A stretch of 64,000 nucleotides of DNA from Lepidostoma basale (taxonomy: Eukaryota; Arthropoda; Insecta; Trichoptera; Lepidostomatidae): NCBI GenBank assembly GCA_022606425.2, contig JAHDVF020001471.1:372001-436000 (forward strand). The letters are read 5' to 3'. The stretch's first letter is position 1. Each line of letters opens with the position of its first letter. Below, in pieces: positions 33,905 to 46,500 of the stretch. The position numbers were made by a program, and so were the translations under genes. The notes under the pieces were generated by a model, which searched no databases, was not told the DNA's origin, and saw nothing but the letters and a program-made list of their open reading frames with translations.

Positions 33905-34770
33905 CTTGAAGACCAATGCCCTCTCGAAGTCTATGTTTATCAAGCCGTAATGTTAAATTTAAATCTCTGGGTCCAATCGATCTGACAGTTGTCAAATGTT
34001 TACATTTTAGTAAAAATATCGCGAATTTTTTGAAACAATTAATTTAACATTTTTTAATATTATTGTATTATGTATAATATTATTATTATTATGAATTTTG
34101 AGGTTACATTGAAAGTTTATTTTCAACATTTTACATACCAAAGTTGTACACAACTACAATTCAATGCGCGTTCAATATATTACTAATACTCTTATAAAGT
34201 AAACACACTGAAGGAAATGCATATACATGCTTTACAAATGTTCCGGCACCGGGAGAGAGGTTAGACAGAGTAAAATTTACATACAAAAATTTGCGGAAAC
34301 ACAAATGAAGACTACAGGGGAAAAACAAGGAATGTCAGTAGAAGGTTAATTTGAATAAATTGAGAATAAAGCTAATCAAAGTCTATATACTTCTTAGCAA
34401 TTAGCAATCGATTATCTGGCCATAGTCGATGACACACATGATTTTTGAATATGGAAATTTTACTGTAGATAGATACGTACAAATGCCGCTAGATGGCATT
34501 ATTACATTTATTTTTAATTTTAACTGACATTCCTTGTTTTTCCCCTGTAGTCTTCAAATGTATTATATTTAAATGTTTGTCAAACGTATATAAGGAGTAA
34601 TAATACAATCATAGTCGTATTTTACATTAATTTCACATTTATAATCTAAATAAAATACGAGATCACAGCAGGAGACACATACTAACGGCCCAGAATAGCT
34701 CCATGTTGTAAATATTATCTATGTGCTTACAGCCTGGTAAATACTTTCAAGAGGGCATTGTTGAAGACTC
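33905..34770. mobile_element. MITE-like element with outer and inner inverted repeats
   Basis: CAATGCCCTCTCGAAGTCTA near 33917 is matched in inverted orientation by ACTTTCAAGAGGGCATTG near 34745, continuing to AAGCCGTAA versus AGGCTGTAA. Inside it, 34307-34338 and 34524-34555 are a perfect 32-bp inverted repeat (GAAGACTACAGGGGAAAAAC...). No reading frame. It may be one element inside another. Confidence 0.5.
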
Positions 34771-34839
34771 AACATTTACCCATTTCATGTAAGAAAATTA
34801 TAAAAAACAATGTTTTTTCGAATATTATTTTTCTCAAAT

Positions 34840-35250
34840 CTACCGCGGACGTTATTGGAAAACTCCAGGTGTTTATAAATAGGTGCCTTCGCTCAATATT
34901 CAAGATCTATTGGCCCCAAACAGTATCAAATGCCGTTCTCTGGACCATGGCAGGCGAAAAGCCAATCAGAGAACAAGTTGCTAGATGCAAATGGCAGTGG
35001 ATCGGTCACACTCTGAGACGGAACCCAGCCTGCATCGCTCAGGGCACACTAGACTGGTCCCCTATAGGGGGAAAGAAAAAGCGAGGCAGACCTAGAGCCA
35101 CCTGGAGAAGACCCCTGCAGGACGAGGTTAAAGCAACAGACCTCACTTGGGATGATGTTAGGCATCAGGCATGCGATAGAGTCGAGTGGAGAAGGTTCCT
35201 TGAGGCCCTATGCACCACGGAGGTGTGACAAGACAAAAAGAAGAAGAAAA
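34840..35250 (+). mobile_element. Non-LTR retrotransposon C-terminal fragment, third family
   Basis: An open frame ending at 35228 reads VIGKLQVFINRCLRSIFKIY, then WTMAGEKPIREQVARCKWQW, IGHTLRRNP, KKRGRPRATWRRPLQDEV and WRRFLEALCTTEV, the usual end of a reverse-transcriptase ORF2, followed by a GAAGAAGAAAAAG tail. It is 5'-truncated and was probably captured from a recent insertion, as the frame is intact for about 130 codons. Confidence 0.7.
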
Positions 35251-35349
35251 AGAATATCCTTTTTTATTCACCATACAAGAAAGCATCATAATAACTTGAA
35301 TAAAGCACTGTTGTACCACTGGTAAGAATAATGAAAAATACTAATTAAA

Positions 35350-35503
35350 AAAATATAAGGGAGATGCCTATTGGTGGCGATGAGGTTTGCAACCCATCAC
35401 ACCTCATCTTTCGTGGGGGCGAAAAGCGAAGGATGGAGTGCTCGGTTAAAGTGTGGCAGTCCAGACCAGTGTGGCATCAGAGACAGCGTGATGGTTAGTT
35501 AGT
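35350..35503 (+). mobile_element. Short composite non-LTR-family 3' end, plus orientation
   Basis: GGTGGCGATGAGGTTTGCAA, GTTAAAGTGTGGCAGTCCAG, and the terminal GACAGCGTGATGGTTAGTTA give the inverted form of the composite at 16048-16178. Confidence 0.5.
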
Positions 35504-36049
35504 TAAGAAAATATAATTAATGATCTAAAATCCAATAAAATAAAATACAAACTTATATTATGCATTTCTTATATTGTAACTTAAGCTAATTAACAAAAAT
35601 TAAACATTCCTATTTGCATTGATTTTGACTGACGCATACACGAACCACTGGTAAGACCATATCACTTTCTATTGTTGATGATAATTTTCAAAACAGGAAC
35701 GATGTAAATTAATATTATGTTACATCTGTGACATATATACATACCATAGTGTGGCGCAATAAAGTGAATATGTTTGATTCTAGTGCGCCAAGTTCGCCCT
35801 CATTTGGAATATGCCTCAGTAGTCTGGTCTCCATACTATGAAATTCACATTTACAAATGTGACTTAATCCATCGGTATCATGGTAACATTGCTAAAAACT
35901 TCGACTATTTGTGACAAATGGTTCACAGACACCAGTATTGTTCGATATTCGGGGAAAAAATAAGTATGTAATAAATTCTTTGTAGGCGCAAACGTACCGG
36001 TACGGTCATTCCACCGGACATGTTAAAAAAATATTATTTTGAATTCTAC

Positions 36050-36494
36050 ACTTTAAGTGGGTGATAGACGGGCGAGCAAGTACGCGTACTTATGGCTCAA
36101 CGACCTTTTTCGCTCGTGTGTCACCGTAAGTACGCGTACTTTAAAACCGCCGAGTAAGTTCGTCGGCGATCCAACCGGTTTGAAATCTTACTCGTAGCTC
36201 GTCTTGGCTCGTACGTGTGGCAGCACTGCGAGCCGCGAGCCGCCATTTTGTACGATATAATTCCTAAATACGATATAATTATAATACGATATAAATACGA
36301 TCCTAAATACGATATAATAAATACGATATAATTATAATACGATATAATTCCTAAATAACACAAAGCTTCTTCAGTGGACGACATCGCGATACGGTATGAG
36401 TAAGTTGGCGCGTGTATTGCCGACGTCAAGTCAAGTAAGTTCGCGATCTTAAAAACCGCAGACTTTAAGTTCGTACGTCTATCACCACCTTTAG
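36050..36494. mobile_element. MITE-like element just upstream of Rad17
   Basis: Ends CTTTAAGTGGGTGATAGACG and CTAAAGGTGGTGATAGACG (complement of the right end) are inverted. Next to the left end are two AGTACGCGTACTT palindromes, and the centre (36255-36355) is an array of TACGATATAAT-type units. No transposase; superfamily uncertain. It ends about 200 bp before the Rad17 start codon. Confidence 0.5.
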
Positions 36495-36697
36495 AATAAC
36501 ATTGACAGTTTACCAACTTTAAGAAATTATCTATGGAAAATTCGAAAGTCGAGTTATCTGTCAGAATTACCTAAACGTATCATAATTTATAATTAAATTA
36601 TACGCGAATATTGTTAAATATTATAACATATGTATTGACATCAGTAACAGTTTACAATTACATTATTTAATAATATTTATTACAACCTTAATTTAAA

Positions 36698-39600
36698 ATG
36701 GAAACGACTAACAATACACGAAAGGTAAATATGAAACGAATACAAAATTTACTGTTTCTTTAAATTAAATGATTAATTCGAATGAAAGCCTTGCTTTTTT
36801 TAAAGTTTTATTTTATGGTATAGGAATGACATATTTCGCCTTACTAAGGTATTTGATAGTGCCTTAGCAAGGCGAAAAATGTGAATACAAAATTGTTTAC
36901 GATCATTCAAAATTTACTATTTTCAAATGTATAATGTTTATTTATTGTCAACGAAAACAGGACCGTTGGTTTAAACCCGTATTTGATATTCGGTGTGATA
37001 TCAGTTCAAAAAAATCTAGGATGGAATGTGAAGAAAGCCTCGATTCTTCTGATAAAATTACGTCGGCGCGAATACCAACTGTAAGTTAAAATGTCTCCTA
37101 ATTCAAATTGTTTACCTAATTCACAAATATTATTGTTGTTAATTAAAATTTATTGGTTGAAGTTCATTCATCAAGAAAATATTATTTTGAATGAAAATTC
37201 CTTTCTAATATTTATATATATATTAAATGTTTAAATTGAAAAAACACTGTTTTTTGTACGTATCACAATTTATTTGATTCAATTAAATTTATTACATAAA
37301 TTGTGATACATATAAATAACAGTGTTTCAAATTTAAACATTCAATAATGTTGAAGTGTTTCGGACAAAACAATGGATATAATATTAAGTTTAAAACTAGA
37401 TTTTATGGCTTCGACTGGTTTTGGGATCTCGCTGCCATCTTCTAGTCGAAGCCACCATCAATTTCACAAATCTTACATATGTTCTTACTGGTGTTAAATC
37501 ATAATTGTATGATGAGATCATATTTTTTTCATGGCTTAACAGCATGCAGTTGAAACCAAGAATGTGGAAGTTGAAATGACACTGGAACAATTGAGTCCTC
37601 AGGAGGTCTCAGAACTAGCCGTCCACACTAAAAAGGTTCAGGAGGTGGCTGATTGGCTCACAAATGCCCTGAAGAACCCGACCTCCGGGGGCATGTTGCT
37701 GCTGACCGGGCCCTCAGGGTGCGGAAAGACCGCCACCGTGCAGCTGCTAGCACGTCAGATCGGGGTCGCCATCAGTGAATGGGTCACTCCGCTAGATGTG
37801 GAATTTGAACGAGAATTTGGTATAACCTAATTTCAAAGAATTTTTAACCAACAATCACACCGTATCTCCCGCGGGGTAGGCAGAGAAGATAGACTGCCAT
37901 ACTGCTCTGTCCTGACATACTCTCGAGCTTCCTCTATATTTAAATATCGTACATGCATGCTCGTCGATTTTCCTGACTTCGAATGTAGCCTTCTTTTAAT
38001 AAATTATTTATATGGTCATGCCGTGCTTTCCTTGTTCGTCCACAGCTTCACTTTCCACTTCAATTCATAATGGTTGGCACTAGAATTCCATTGTGTACTG
38101 TCATTTTTGTCATTTATTTTGTAGGACCAACCCAGTTTCAAAGATTTATATATGGCCCCTGCATTTCATGATTTTTTTTATTTTTTTTTAACCAAAATAT
38201 TATTTTTAGTTATTGTAAGTATAGGAAAAATATTTTAAAATGTATTTTTTTTTAATATTTATGTATCTAGATTGGTACAAATATTTTTGTATCAAATTGA
38301 CTATTAGCTATATTTCATAATATATTTTATTATTACATACAATAAATGATTTGACCATTATATAAATACTCACCTGGCAATGTAGGAATTATTTATTTAT
38401 TTGAAAAGAAAATTGTTTTTTTTTTAAACTCAAATGTGTCTTATAAACTGGCAGTAATCAAATCTGATCAACCGTCAACTAAATGTCATAGTACATTTTT
38501 TTCCTATAAACTAGCACCACTAACGATGGCTCGTGTAGAGTATATTAAATTCAAATATTCTATACAAATATTTACAAATTTACTACACCATGAAATGAAG
38601 GGTTAATATATGTTTCTGTATGCAAAATGTTCACTCAATGAATTTGTGTTTTCAAGGAACCCAGTCAATATAACCTGTGATGGATAGTCGAAATCTTAGG
38701 TTCCCAACCTCTTCTGGACCACCCTCCCCCCCTCTCCCAGTATTTTACTCAACACTATTTATAACATTGTTGCACATTATCTATATTTTTTTATCTGTAT
38801 ATCATAACATGCTTGATTGCGTGAATGGCATCCCTTGTTACCGACTTATAAAGACTTGTCTGCAACACCGGACCCGATTAGGTTTATGCATAGCTAATGC
38901 CTATTTAACAATAAGTTTGATATTTAATATTAAGAGAGATAGATAATAATGGTGAACATCGAACTGGATGCCAAAATCAAGTGCAAAATAGAAATATCTC
39001 ATGCATCCTTTAATAATATGAGAAGTGTTCTCTGTGATGACAACATTAATTTACATCTGCAACTGCTACCGCCCCCATGGAAGATTCCAGCACCCACTGG
39101 GGGGCGGTACCACCCATGTTGATGGCCTATGGTCTAAATGTTTCTTCACCGTTATTACTAACAATATTTATTTTCATCATACAAATGAATTATTAAAAAA
39201 ATCCGAACAATTGTGTAGTTTTCTGTTTGCTAAGAGTGTAATATGATCATATTAATTATCTGGGTTAATGTAATATAATCATTTATTGTTTACTATTTTA
39301 TTTTTGATATATTTCAGGAGGAAACAGTTACACATTTCAAGAAAAACAATCTGATAAGTTTAAAGATTTTCTATTGAAATCCTCATTTTATACATCATTA
39401 TTGAGAGGTCCGAACTCTAGAAGAATTACTCTTGTTGAAGATTTCCCCAACGTATTTGTTAAAGATTCCTCCGAGTTTTTCAATATTTTACAGTAAGTTT
39501 TGTTTGGAACATTAATTCAAATAATTTTTCACCATAAAATATTTAGATTTACTTACTTATTTGGAATGTGTTCAAATAAAATAAACTTTGTGTTTTATTT

Positions 39601-41907
39601 TACGGATGGTTTAGAGTGATTGTCACCTTAAATTGTCAACGGATCAAATACTGATGTGACATTCAAATATATATATTTCAGAATTTACAAGGAACGTGGA
39701 AAGTCTCCATTGATCTTTATATGTACAGACACAAGGGATGGTGGGATCAACATGTCTTGGAATTTATTTCCAGCAAATATACAAGAAAAATATGCCATTG
39801 ATCAGATAAGGTAAATTTGTTTTGTTTCTTATTTGATTACATTGCTTGCCATTATTTTTAAATATCAATCAATATTCATTCATTATTATTTGTATTGCAG
39901 TTTTAACCCCATATCCGCTACCTTAATGAAACAGGCTTTGAAAAGAGCCATTTCACTTATACAAAAAGCAAATTCCTCTTTCAAAGCCCCAGAACAAGAT
40001 TATATTGAGAGTATTATCAATTCTTCCATGGGGGATATTAGATCGGCTATTAACAATCTACAGTTTGCTTCGGGTGAAGGTGATGTTGTTTATGTACTTT
40101 TGTTCTATTGATTATTTACCTATTTTTAATATCAACATTGATGATAATAAAAAAATATTTATTCTAGGTAATAAAATGGCGAAAACGCAATTCATTGCAA
40201 AAGGACCAAAAGGAAAAAAGACAAACAAGAGCAAGGATAAAAAGCAATCTAAATTAACTTCTATAGGCAAAGATGAAACTCTCACCATTATGCATGGCGT
40301 TGGGAGAGTACTTAATCCAAAATGTTTGTATTAAATTTATTTATATATTATAAGCAAGAAGCTTCATTTTGGATCACAACTAAATTATCTGCCATCACAA
40401 TTATATCAATCAAATATATATTAAATAATAAAACACAATGTATTTAACCATGGTATGGTTATTATAATTGATGCCTCAATCAAAGGCATCAAACATTGCT
40501 TCTGGGTAAACCAGGGATACGAGATTGCTATCGGCCCGACATCTAGAGACAAACCCTGTCACAAATCTCTCTTACCTTAACACCTAATTCTCTCCCTTGT
40601 CTCTTATATATTATATACATGACTCCCTCTCTCCCTTGCTTCAGCCCGTCGACACTCGCATATCCAGGCTTTAAGTATTGTCAATAAACAGTTAACTCGA
40701 CCTGTGACTTCATTTCACTCACACACCAAGGCATCCACAATCATAAAGTGGTGATCCTAACATGATGGCAGAGACGCACCACTTATACAAATATATGTAT
40801 TTTAATTTTGCACCAAATGTATTTATCTACTTTTTTTTAGTGACTGAGAAACTAACAGCCAAAGATCATCAAAGGTTTACCCACAGCCCCGACAGCATCG
40901 TGGATAGTTTTCTAATGCAACCACATTCTTTTGTTAGTTATATTCATGAAAACTACCTTCCGCATTTTTCCAATATCCATTATGTGGAGTCAGCCGCGCA
41001 CACACTCAGCGACGCTGATTGCTTTATGAATGAATGGAGGGTAAGAATATTATATTTTTATTATTTGTATAGAATAAACATTCTGCAGCAGATACATAAT
41101 AACGCATGCAATACAAATTTTCTTTTAAAACTGCAAGCTTTAAATAACTTCCTGTGTGAAAAAAATCTTGTCTGATTTTGAACCTTACCCCGACACAAAA
41201 AAATTGTACACAGAGTGACCATGGAAAAGACAACAGACAGCACCTACAAATTAACTAAAAATTCAGACATACACAGACACTGGACCAGGAATTGTGACAG
41301 ATATCACTTACCGATTGCACGAACTAAGACAGGACAATCAAGGATATTGAACCATGGACTGAAACTTTACAATGAACTACCAAAAGACACAAGGAATCTC
41401 ACTACAACTCAATATAAAAAATATCTGAAACAATACATAATTAATAGTAAGATCTAAAAATGTAACCATATAACCCAATTGGGTTTTTAAAAAAATACGT
41501 TAAATAAAAAAATTTAAAAAAATGTGATCTGATCTTATCTTTTACAGGAAAAATTTGGAAAGATCTATGGAATGACAGTGGCAGTTTCCGGACTGATGAT
41601 CGCTAACAAAGCTCCTGTGTCTTCCTGGCATCCTATCAAGGGGCCAAAAAAAGGAAATATTATATATCCGTGAGTACTGGTTAAATTAATTCAATGTGGG
41701 AATGCCAGATTTATCAATTAATACTATTCTTATTACAATGTTTTGTATATTTCCAGAACTATGCAAGATATACCGGGGTTAGACAAAAATCAACTGATAT
41801 GTGGAAAAGTGCTAGCAACAGATTTTAAAGGGTTTTGTAACTTGATTTATGACGGATCTGTAAATGAAGATATAAGTCTGATTGAAGAATATACAATATG
41901 TGAATAA
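36698..41907 (+). CDS. Rad17: Checkpoint clamp-loader protein Rad17, 10 coding exons
   Basis: Rad17 replaces the large RFC subunit and loads the 9-1-1 clamp at damaged DNA so that ATR can signal. Exons: 36698-36724, 36961-37080, 37543-37819, 39318-39492, 39682-39810, 39901-40079, 40168-40323, 40841-41040, 41548-41669 and 41757-41907. All are GT/AG with matching phases and give 511 residues, near the size of insect Rad17 but shorter than the vertebrate protein. ELAVHTKKVQEVADWL precedes the Walker A motif GPSGCGKT (105-112). The Walker-B-like ITLVEDFPN (178-186), the ISFNPISATLMKQAL block and SSMGDIRSAINNLQF are diagnostic of the family. A Lys-rich segment (GPKGKKTNKSKDKK) follows, and the end IEEYTICE resembles the acidic Rad17 C-terminal tail. 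Introns hold non-LTR and LTR fragments. An AATAAA at 41903-41908 overlaps the TAA. Function is inferred from family similarity. Confidence 0.9.
37845..38105 (-). mobile_element. Non-LTR retrotransposon 3' end in Rad17 intron 3
   Basis: CACACCGTATCTCCCGCGGG, CTGTCCTGACATACTCTCGA and TACATGCATGCTCGTCGATT show the minus-strand 3' end of the abundant family. It resumes at 38040-38100 with an internal deletion. Confidence 0.55.
38950..39065 (+). mobile_element. Short non-LTR reverse-transcriptase scrap in Rad17 intron 3
   Basis: The frame reads VNIELDAKIKCKIEISHASF and NNMRSVLCDDNINLHLQL, resembling the conserved RI-KA-AAFG-L region between polymerase core and C-terminus in RTE-like elements. Both ends are lost. 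Confidence 0.4.
40470..40800 (+). mobile_element. LTR-retrotransposon remnant: LTR end, primer-binding site, start of gag
   Basis: The block has a TATA-like CTTATATATTATATAC, a CTC/CCTT-rich stretch, AATAAA within GTCAATAAACAGTTAACTCG, and then GTGGTGATCCTAACATGATG with GGCAGAGACGCACCAC. The TGGTGATCC segment sits where a primer-binding site should follow an LTR, and MMAETHH resembles the start of insect gypsy-type gag. Everything downstream is missing. It lies in Rad17 intron 7. Confidence 0.45.
41190..41520 (+). mobile_element. Non-LTR retrotransposon 3' end (jockey-like), in Rad17 intron 8
   Basis: A frame ending at 41457 reads YHLPIARTKTGQSRILNHGL and KLYNELPKDTRNLTTTQYKK, the usual last segment of a jockey/CR1-group ORF2. 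The 3' UTR ends ATAACCCAATTGGGTTTTTA before an A-rich tail. The same palindromic terminus recurs at 50076. Confidence 0.6.
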
Positions 41908-42114
41908 ATTAACTAGTGTTAAGATTTGCTTTTTCATGTTTATATAAAAATACAAATCACAGTTTTGTTTTATTATAACCTAGATAAACTTTATTTCTAG
42001 ATCATATATAATGTATAGATCCCTTTCATAAATGTTTTGAAAAGATTGATGAAAGGGATCCTGCATCCTAAACATAATGCATAAATTAAATTTTTGGATT
42101 CAAGTATCTATAAC

Positions 42115-42775
42115 AAGTTAATAATAATAAGACAGTGAGCGCCAGTTTCTTTCACCTATCTTTCGTCGTATCTCGACTCGACTATTGCAACAGCATTTAC
42201 GCCAACATACCCAAGAAACAAACAAATAAACTTCAATCTGTTTTCAATGCGGCACCACGACTTATAAAAGGCGTTCTAAAAAACTTGTATATTTCACAAC
42301 ATCTAAAAGATCTTTACTGGCTCAATTGTCTTGAAAGAATCCAGTATAAACTTTGCTGGACGGTTTTTAAAGCGCATCACGGAATGGCACCAGCCTATAT
42401 ATCTGAACTTTGTGTTGCTGATAGCCCTAGCTTGCGGCAATCTACGCTTTGATCACCAAACTCCTCATCAATAGGCAGGTTAATTGAGCCAAAGCGCAAC
42501 CCCCGGACAAATTTCGGAGATCGCGCTTTCGCAGTGGCAGGTCCGTCCGCCTGGAATATGCTTCCTGCACTCCTCAGATGCATTGACAATCCGACAGATT
42601 TTAAATCTCACCTAAAATCCACCTTTTCAAAATATTGCATAAAATGTAAACAACTGTATGCTGGTGTCACATGCAGCTCTCATGACTAAAAACATTTTCA
42701 AAGCGCCCTTGAGGTGAGCTATTCACGAAAACAGCGCTATACAAATTAGCCTAATTATTATTATTATACTCTTCT
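42115..42775 (+). mobile_element. L2/CR1-like non-LTR retrotransposon 3' portion
   Basis: Reads FVVSRLDYCNSIYANIPKKQ, QSVFNAAPRLIKG, RIQYKLCWTVFKAHHGMAPA and YISELCVADSPSLR. After a frame break near 42450 it reads FGDRAFAVAGPSAWNMLPAL and DFKSHLKSTFSKY. The end CGCTATACAAATTAGCCTAA runs into (ATT)n. Relatives are at 44945-45560, 47515-47580 and 50600-50690. Confidence 0.7.
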
Positions 42776-43594
42776 GCCGAGAATCAATACCAGACATAAA
42801 ATAAAACAAATTGATGAAGTTGTTACAGTTTTATTAGAAATTTGGTAAAGAATTACAAACAAATACAATCTTAAATTAAGGAATAACTTCTCCAATAGAA
42901 GATTGGAAGCCCTGGCAGTTGCCGGGGGTAAGGAAAGGGAATTTCTTGGTTCTGGGAAAACAAAACAGAACTAGTATCAATCATTTATTATTTTACACAA
43001 GTTACACTTTTTTATATGAAATAGATTCTTTCACAAACACACGACAAAAAAATATCCCTTGAAACTGGCACAAATCAATTAAAGAAGTCTGATGAAATAT
43101 TTACTTACCATTTCACTGGCTATTCTCTCAAACTATGTTTGTCGTCTGTTGTACTTGATTAATTAACAAATATAAATGTACAAAAGTGTAAAAATTTCAT
43201 TCCCTTTTAAACAAATCTTTAAAAATTACTGTCAAAATCTATTAAAAAATCTGTTATTAGTATACCTAAATACGTACCCTTCAGTTCCTTGTTGAAAACC
43301 TGCAGGAATTAGCATATTTTGGGAAAATGGGTGAATGATGTATTTGCAAAAAATATATATATTTTTAATTTTTGTCAAATGAAAAAGCAATCGTGTGGAG
43401 GATCAACAATGGAAAATGCGATGAAACTGTACCAAATTTTTAACTTGTGACGTATGGTAACATAAAAATCGGCAATAACAAAATATAGAAAATTTCTAGT
43501 CACATGAAGATGAAAAATTATCATGCAAAAATGTAACTGAAGTGAAAGAGATTTATTGGGTAGGTGCCATTGGGGGTCGTGTGCGACAAGTGAA
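42776..43594 (-). other. Probable RNPS1 3' UTR
   Basis: AT-rich DNA after the RNPS1 stop. A complementary AATAAA (forward TTTATT near 42831) could be its poly(A) signal. No coding signal or recognised repeat. Confidence 0.35.
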
Positions 43595-46500
43595 CTACCT
43601 GGAAGAGGAGGAGGAGGAGCGGGAACGGCGGTGGGGGCGCGAGGGGGGCGGGGGCGGAGGGCGCGGCGCAGCGGAGCGAGAGCGCCCCCCGCGGGGGCGA
43701 CGCGGAGACAGGCGGCGCCGCATCGGCCCCGGGGGGCTGCGGCGGCGATCACGACCGTACCTGCAATATAGAACATTATAATACAGTGAAAAAGAGATCT
43801 CTTAAACAAATGTGTGTATATGATGGTATCAAATGGGAGTAAAAAGTGAATGCAGTGCGAATGAAAGTGTTGTGAACAAAATAATGAATGTCATTAAATG
43901 GTTTGGATACATGGAAAAAAAAATTAAGAAAGTATATGTAAACAATGAAAATGAAACTAGAAATAGAGGAAGATCGAGGAAAACATGTGAAGATCAAATC
44001 AATCCAATATTAAATGTCGGCCATGCAAAGAGTAGGAAAAATCAGCTGTGTGCATAACACAATAGTGAGTGTTGAGGATGCGAGAAAAACACACTGTGAA
44101 AGACCACTGTGGCGGTCCATTCTTTCTCCCTACCCCTTCGGAAGACGGCGTGAAAAGAGGTCAAGAAGGACATGACCAAATTAATCGATTACTGAAAAGC
44201 GGGCCATGTTCGAAGTTAGAACAATGAACAAGCGTGCGTATCACGGTGAGTGAATGTAGAAGCGTGAGAGTTGTCAAAACAGTGTAGCGGTCCCTGCCTT
44301 CCTCTCCGAGGAAACAGCGTGATGGTTAGTTAGTTACATTGATATTCACATAACAAGTATAGTTACCGTGGCGGAGAACGGCGGCGCTGTGGAGGGCGAA
44401 GCGGAGGACGCGGAGAGAGGCGACGGGGCCGTGCGGGCGCCAGTACGGGGGCCGCTGTGATCTCCTGCCCATCCACTTGACCTACACACAATTTTTAGCA
44501 ATGATTACAACCAAAAGAACAGGATTCATAATTGGCCATTTTCAAACAAGTGATTGATCACTACATCAACTGCAATAAAGATTTAACATTTTTGACAAAC
44601 ACAACAGAGAAAATGAAACTGCAATCTCTTAAGTATACTGATACTCTATCAAGGCAGGTCAACAAGATGAAATACTTCAAATGAGCTTACTCCGATTTTG
44701 GTTCTAACCACTAATGCGTATGCTCATACTAACTCAAGTGGCTAGTAACCTCTAGCGCATTCTCGTTAATTCAAGTGAACTTATATTTTAGGTATAAATG
44801 TACAAATGGAATTCAGTCAGTGTCAAGTGTAGCTTTGTTTACTATTTTATAGATAATCTTTTTCATAAAAATACTGTAAATATTGCTTTTTCAATAGTAT
44901 TTACTCATTAGACAGTTTTTATACTTATTCTTAACAACTATTGTCTAGTGCACAATCGTTTATATCACTATTACTTGACTATTGTAATGGAATTTATGCA
45001 AACAAACTTCAATACACGTTCAATACAGCAACAAGACTCTTTTTGTTTCTTTGCTAGTTTCAATCCAATGGATTGGTTTGCAGCAAAGTGTAATATTTCT
45101 TTTGCTGGTTCATGGGATGCCACTTGGGCTTTTGATGTGGTAGTTTCCCGTTGCTTTCCACATTAAAGGTCTCATGAGGTGCCACATGAAAGGTATTAAA
45201 AAAGTCCCATACAATACAACACCTCAAAGAACTTCACGGGCTTAATGGTCCAGAAATAATACAGTATAAACTCTGCTTGACAGTATATAAAGCACTATAT
45301 GGAATTGCACCAAATTATATATCCAAACTCTGTATGACGGACAGCCTAAATTCAAGGAAATCAGAAAAATTCAGACTCCTCCGCAATAGGTAGATTAGTT
45401 GAGCCGAAGAATTGCCCTAAAACAAATATTCGAGGATCGAATCATTGCAGTAGCTGGCCCATCGGCTTGGAGCAAAATCTCCCTTCATACTTTAGGTGCA
45501 TAAATATTCTGACAGCTGAAAACCATATTTTTCATCTTTCATACCCAAATTAAAATTCTATTTGTATATTTATTTTAATTATGATATAATTTTCTAACTG
45601 ATTGCGAATATCAGATGCAACATTCATTTTTAGATTTAAAGCACGTCTTAATTTTTTTTTTAATTTTATATACAACAGGTTGTTTGAACCTAATAACTCT
45701 ATACAGTTTGTTTTTACCTATAATATTGATTCTCACATGTGATAGGCAGCTAATCTATTGCCATTTTATTGTCACGTAAATTCAACACCAGACCAAAGAT
45801 GGTGTGACAATCACACTGCCATCGCCGGGAATCGAACCCGGGACCTTCGGTATGGCAGTCAGAGCTCTTACCACTCTGCCAAGAAGGTTGTCGTCCTTAG
45901 AGTTATGTAATTATTTAGAGAGAATGGCACTTTAAAAGTTAGCATATTATTATTATTTATCTACATAGAGTAAAATCTGTAAATATACAACTTGAATATA
46001 ATACTCAGTTGCAGTTACCTCCGTCCATATGTTTCATGGCATTCTCAGCCTCGTCAGCAGTAGTGAACTCGACATATGCAAAGCCCTGGTTTAGCTGCGG
46101 GTGCAGACGGTTTGTGGCCATTTCCACATTACGAACTACCCCGTATGTGGAGAAGATCTCCAGCACGTGCTCCTTGCACACGTTGCGCGTGAGACGGCCA
46201 ATGTGGATGCGTGTCGGGCGTGGAGGTGGTGAACGCTCACGCTTCTTACTCGGACGAGGTCTCGGCGAAGCGGATCTGAAAATACAATATACCATCATTT
46301 CAGTTTATTCACTTTTATGCCTATACTAAAATGTTAATTCACAGTTTGTCGGACCAGTTAAGCTAAGCTATTGTGATTTATGTTTAATTTTGTTGTTTAT
46401 TATTTATTACGAGATACTTTTTTTTCAATAATACTTTTTTTTTCATATTGTGTCAAGATTTATGACTGCCACACTGAAAGTTTCTGGTTCGATTCCCGGC

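Noticed and set aside
43542..43781. Plus-strand Arg/Gly-rich frame near 43.6 kb
   Set aside because: Antisense of the last RNPS1 exon, where the minus-strand RS-rich reading ends in the expected SSSSR-stop.
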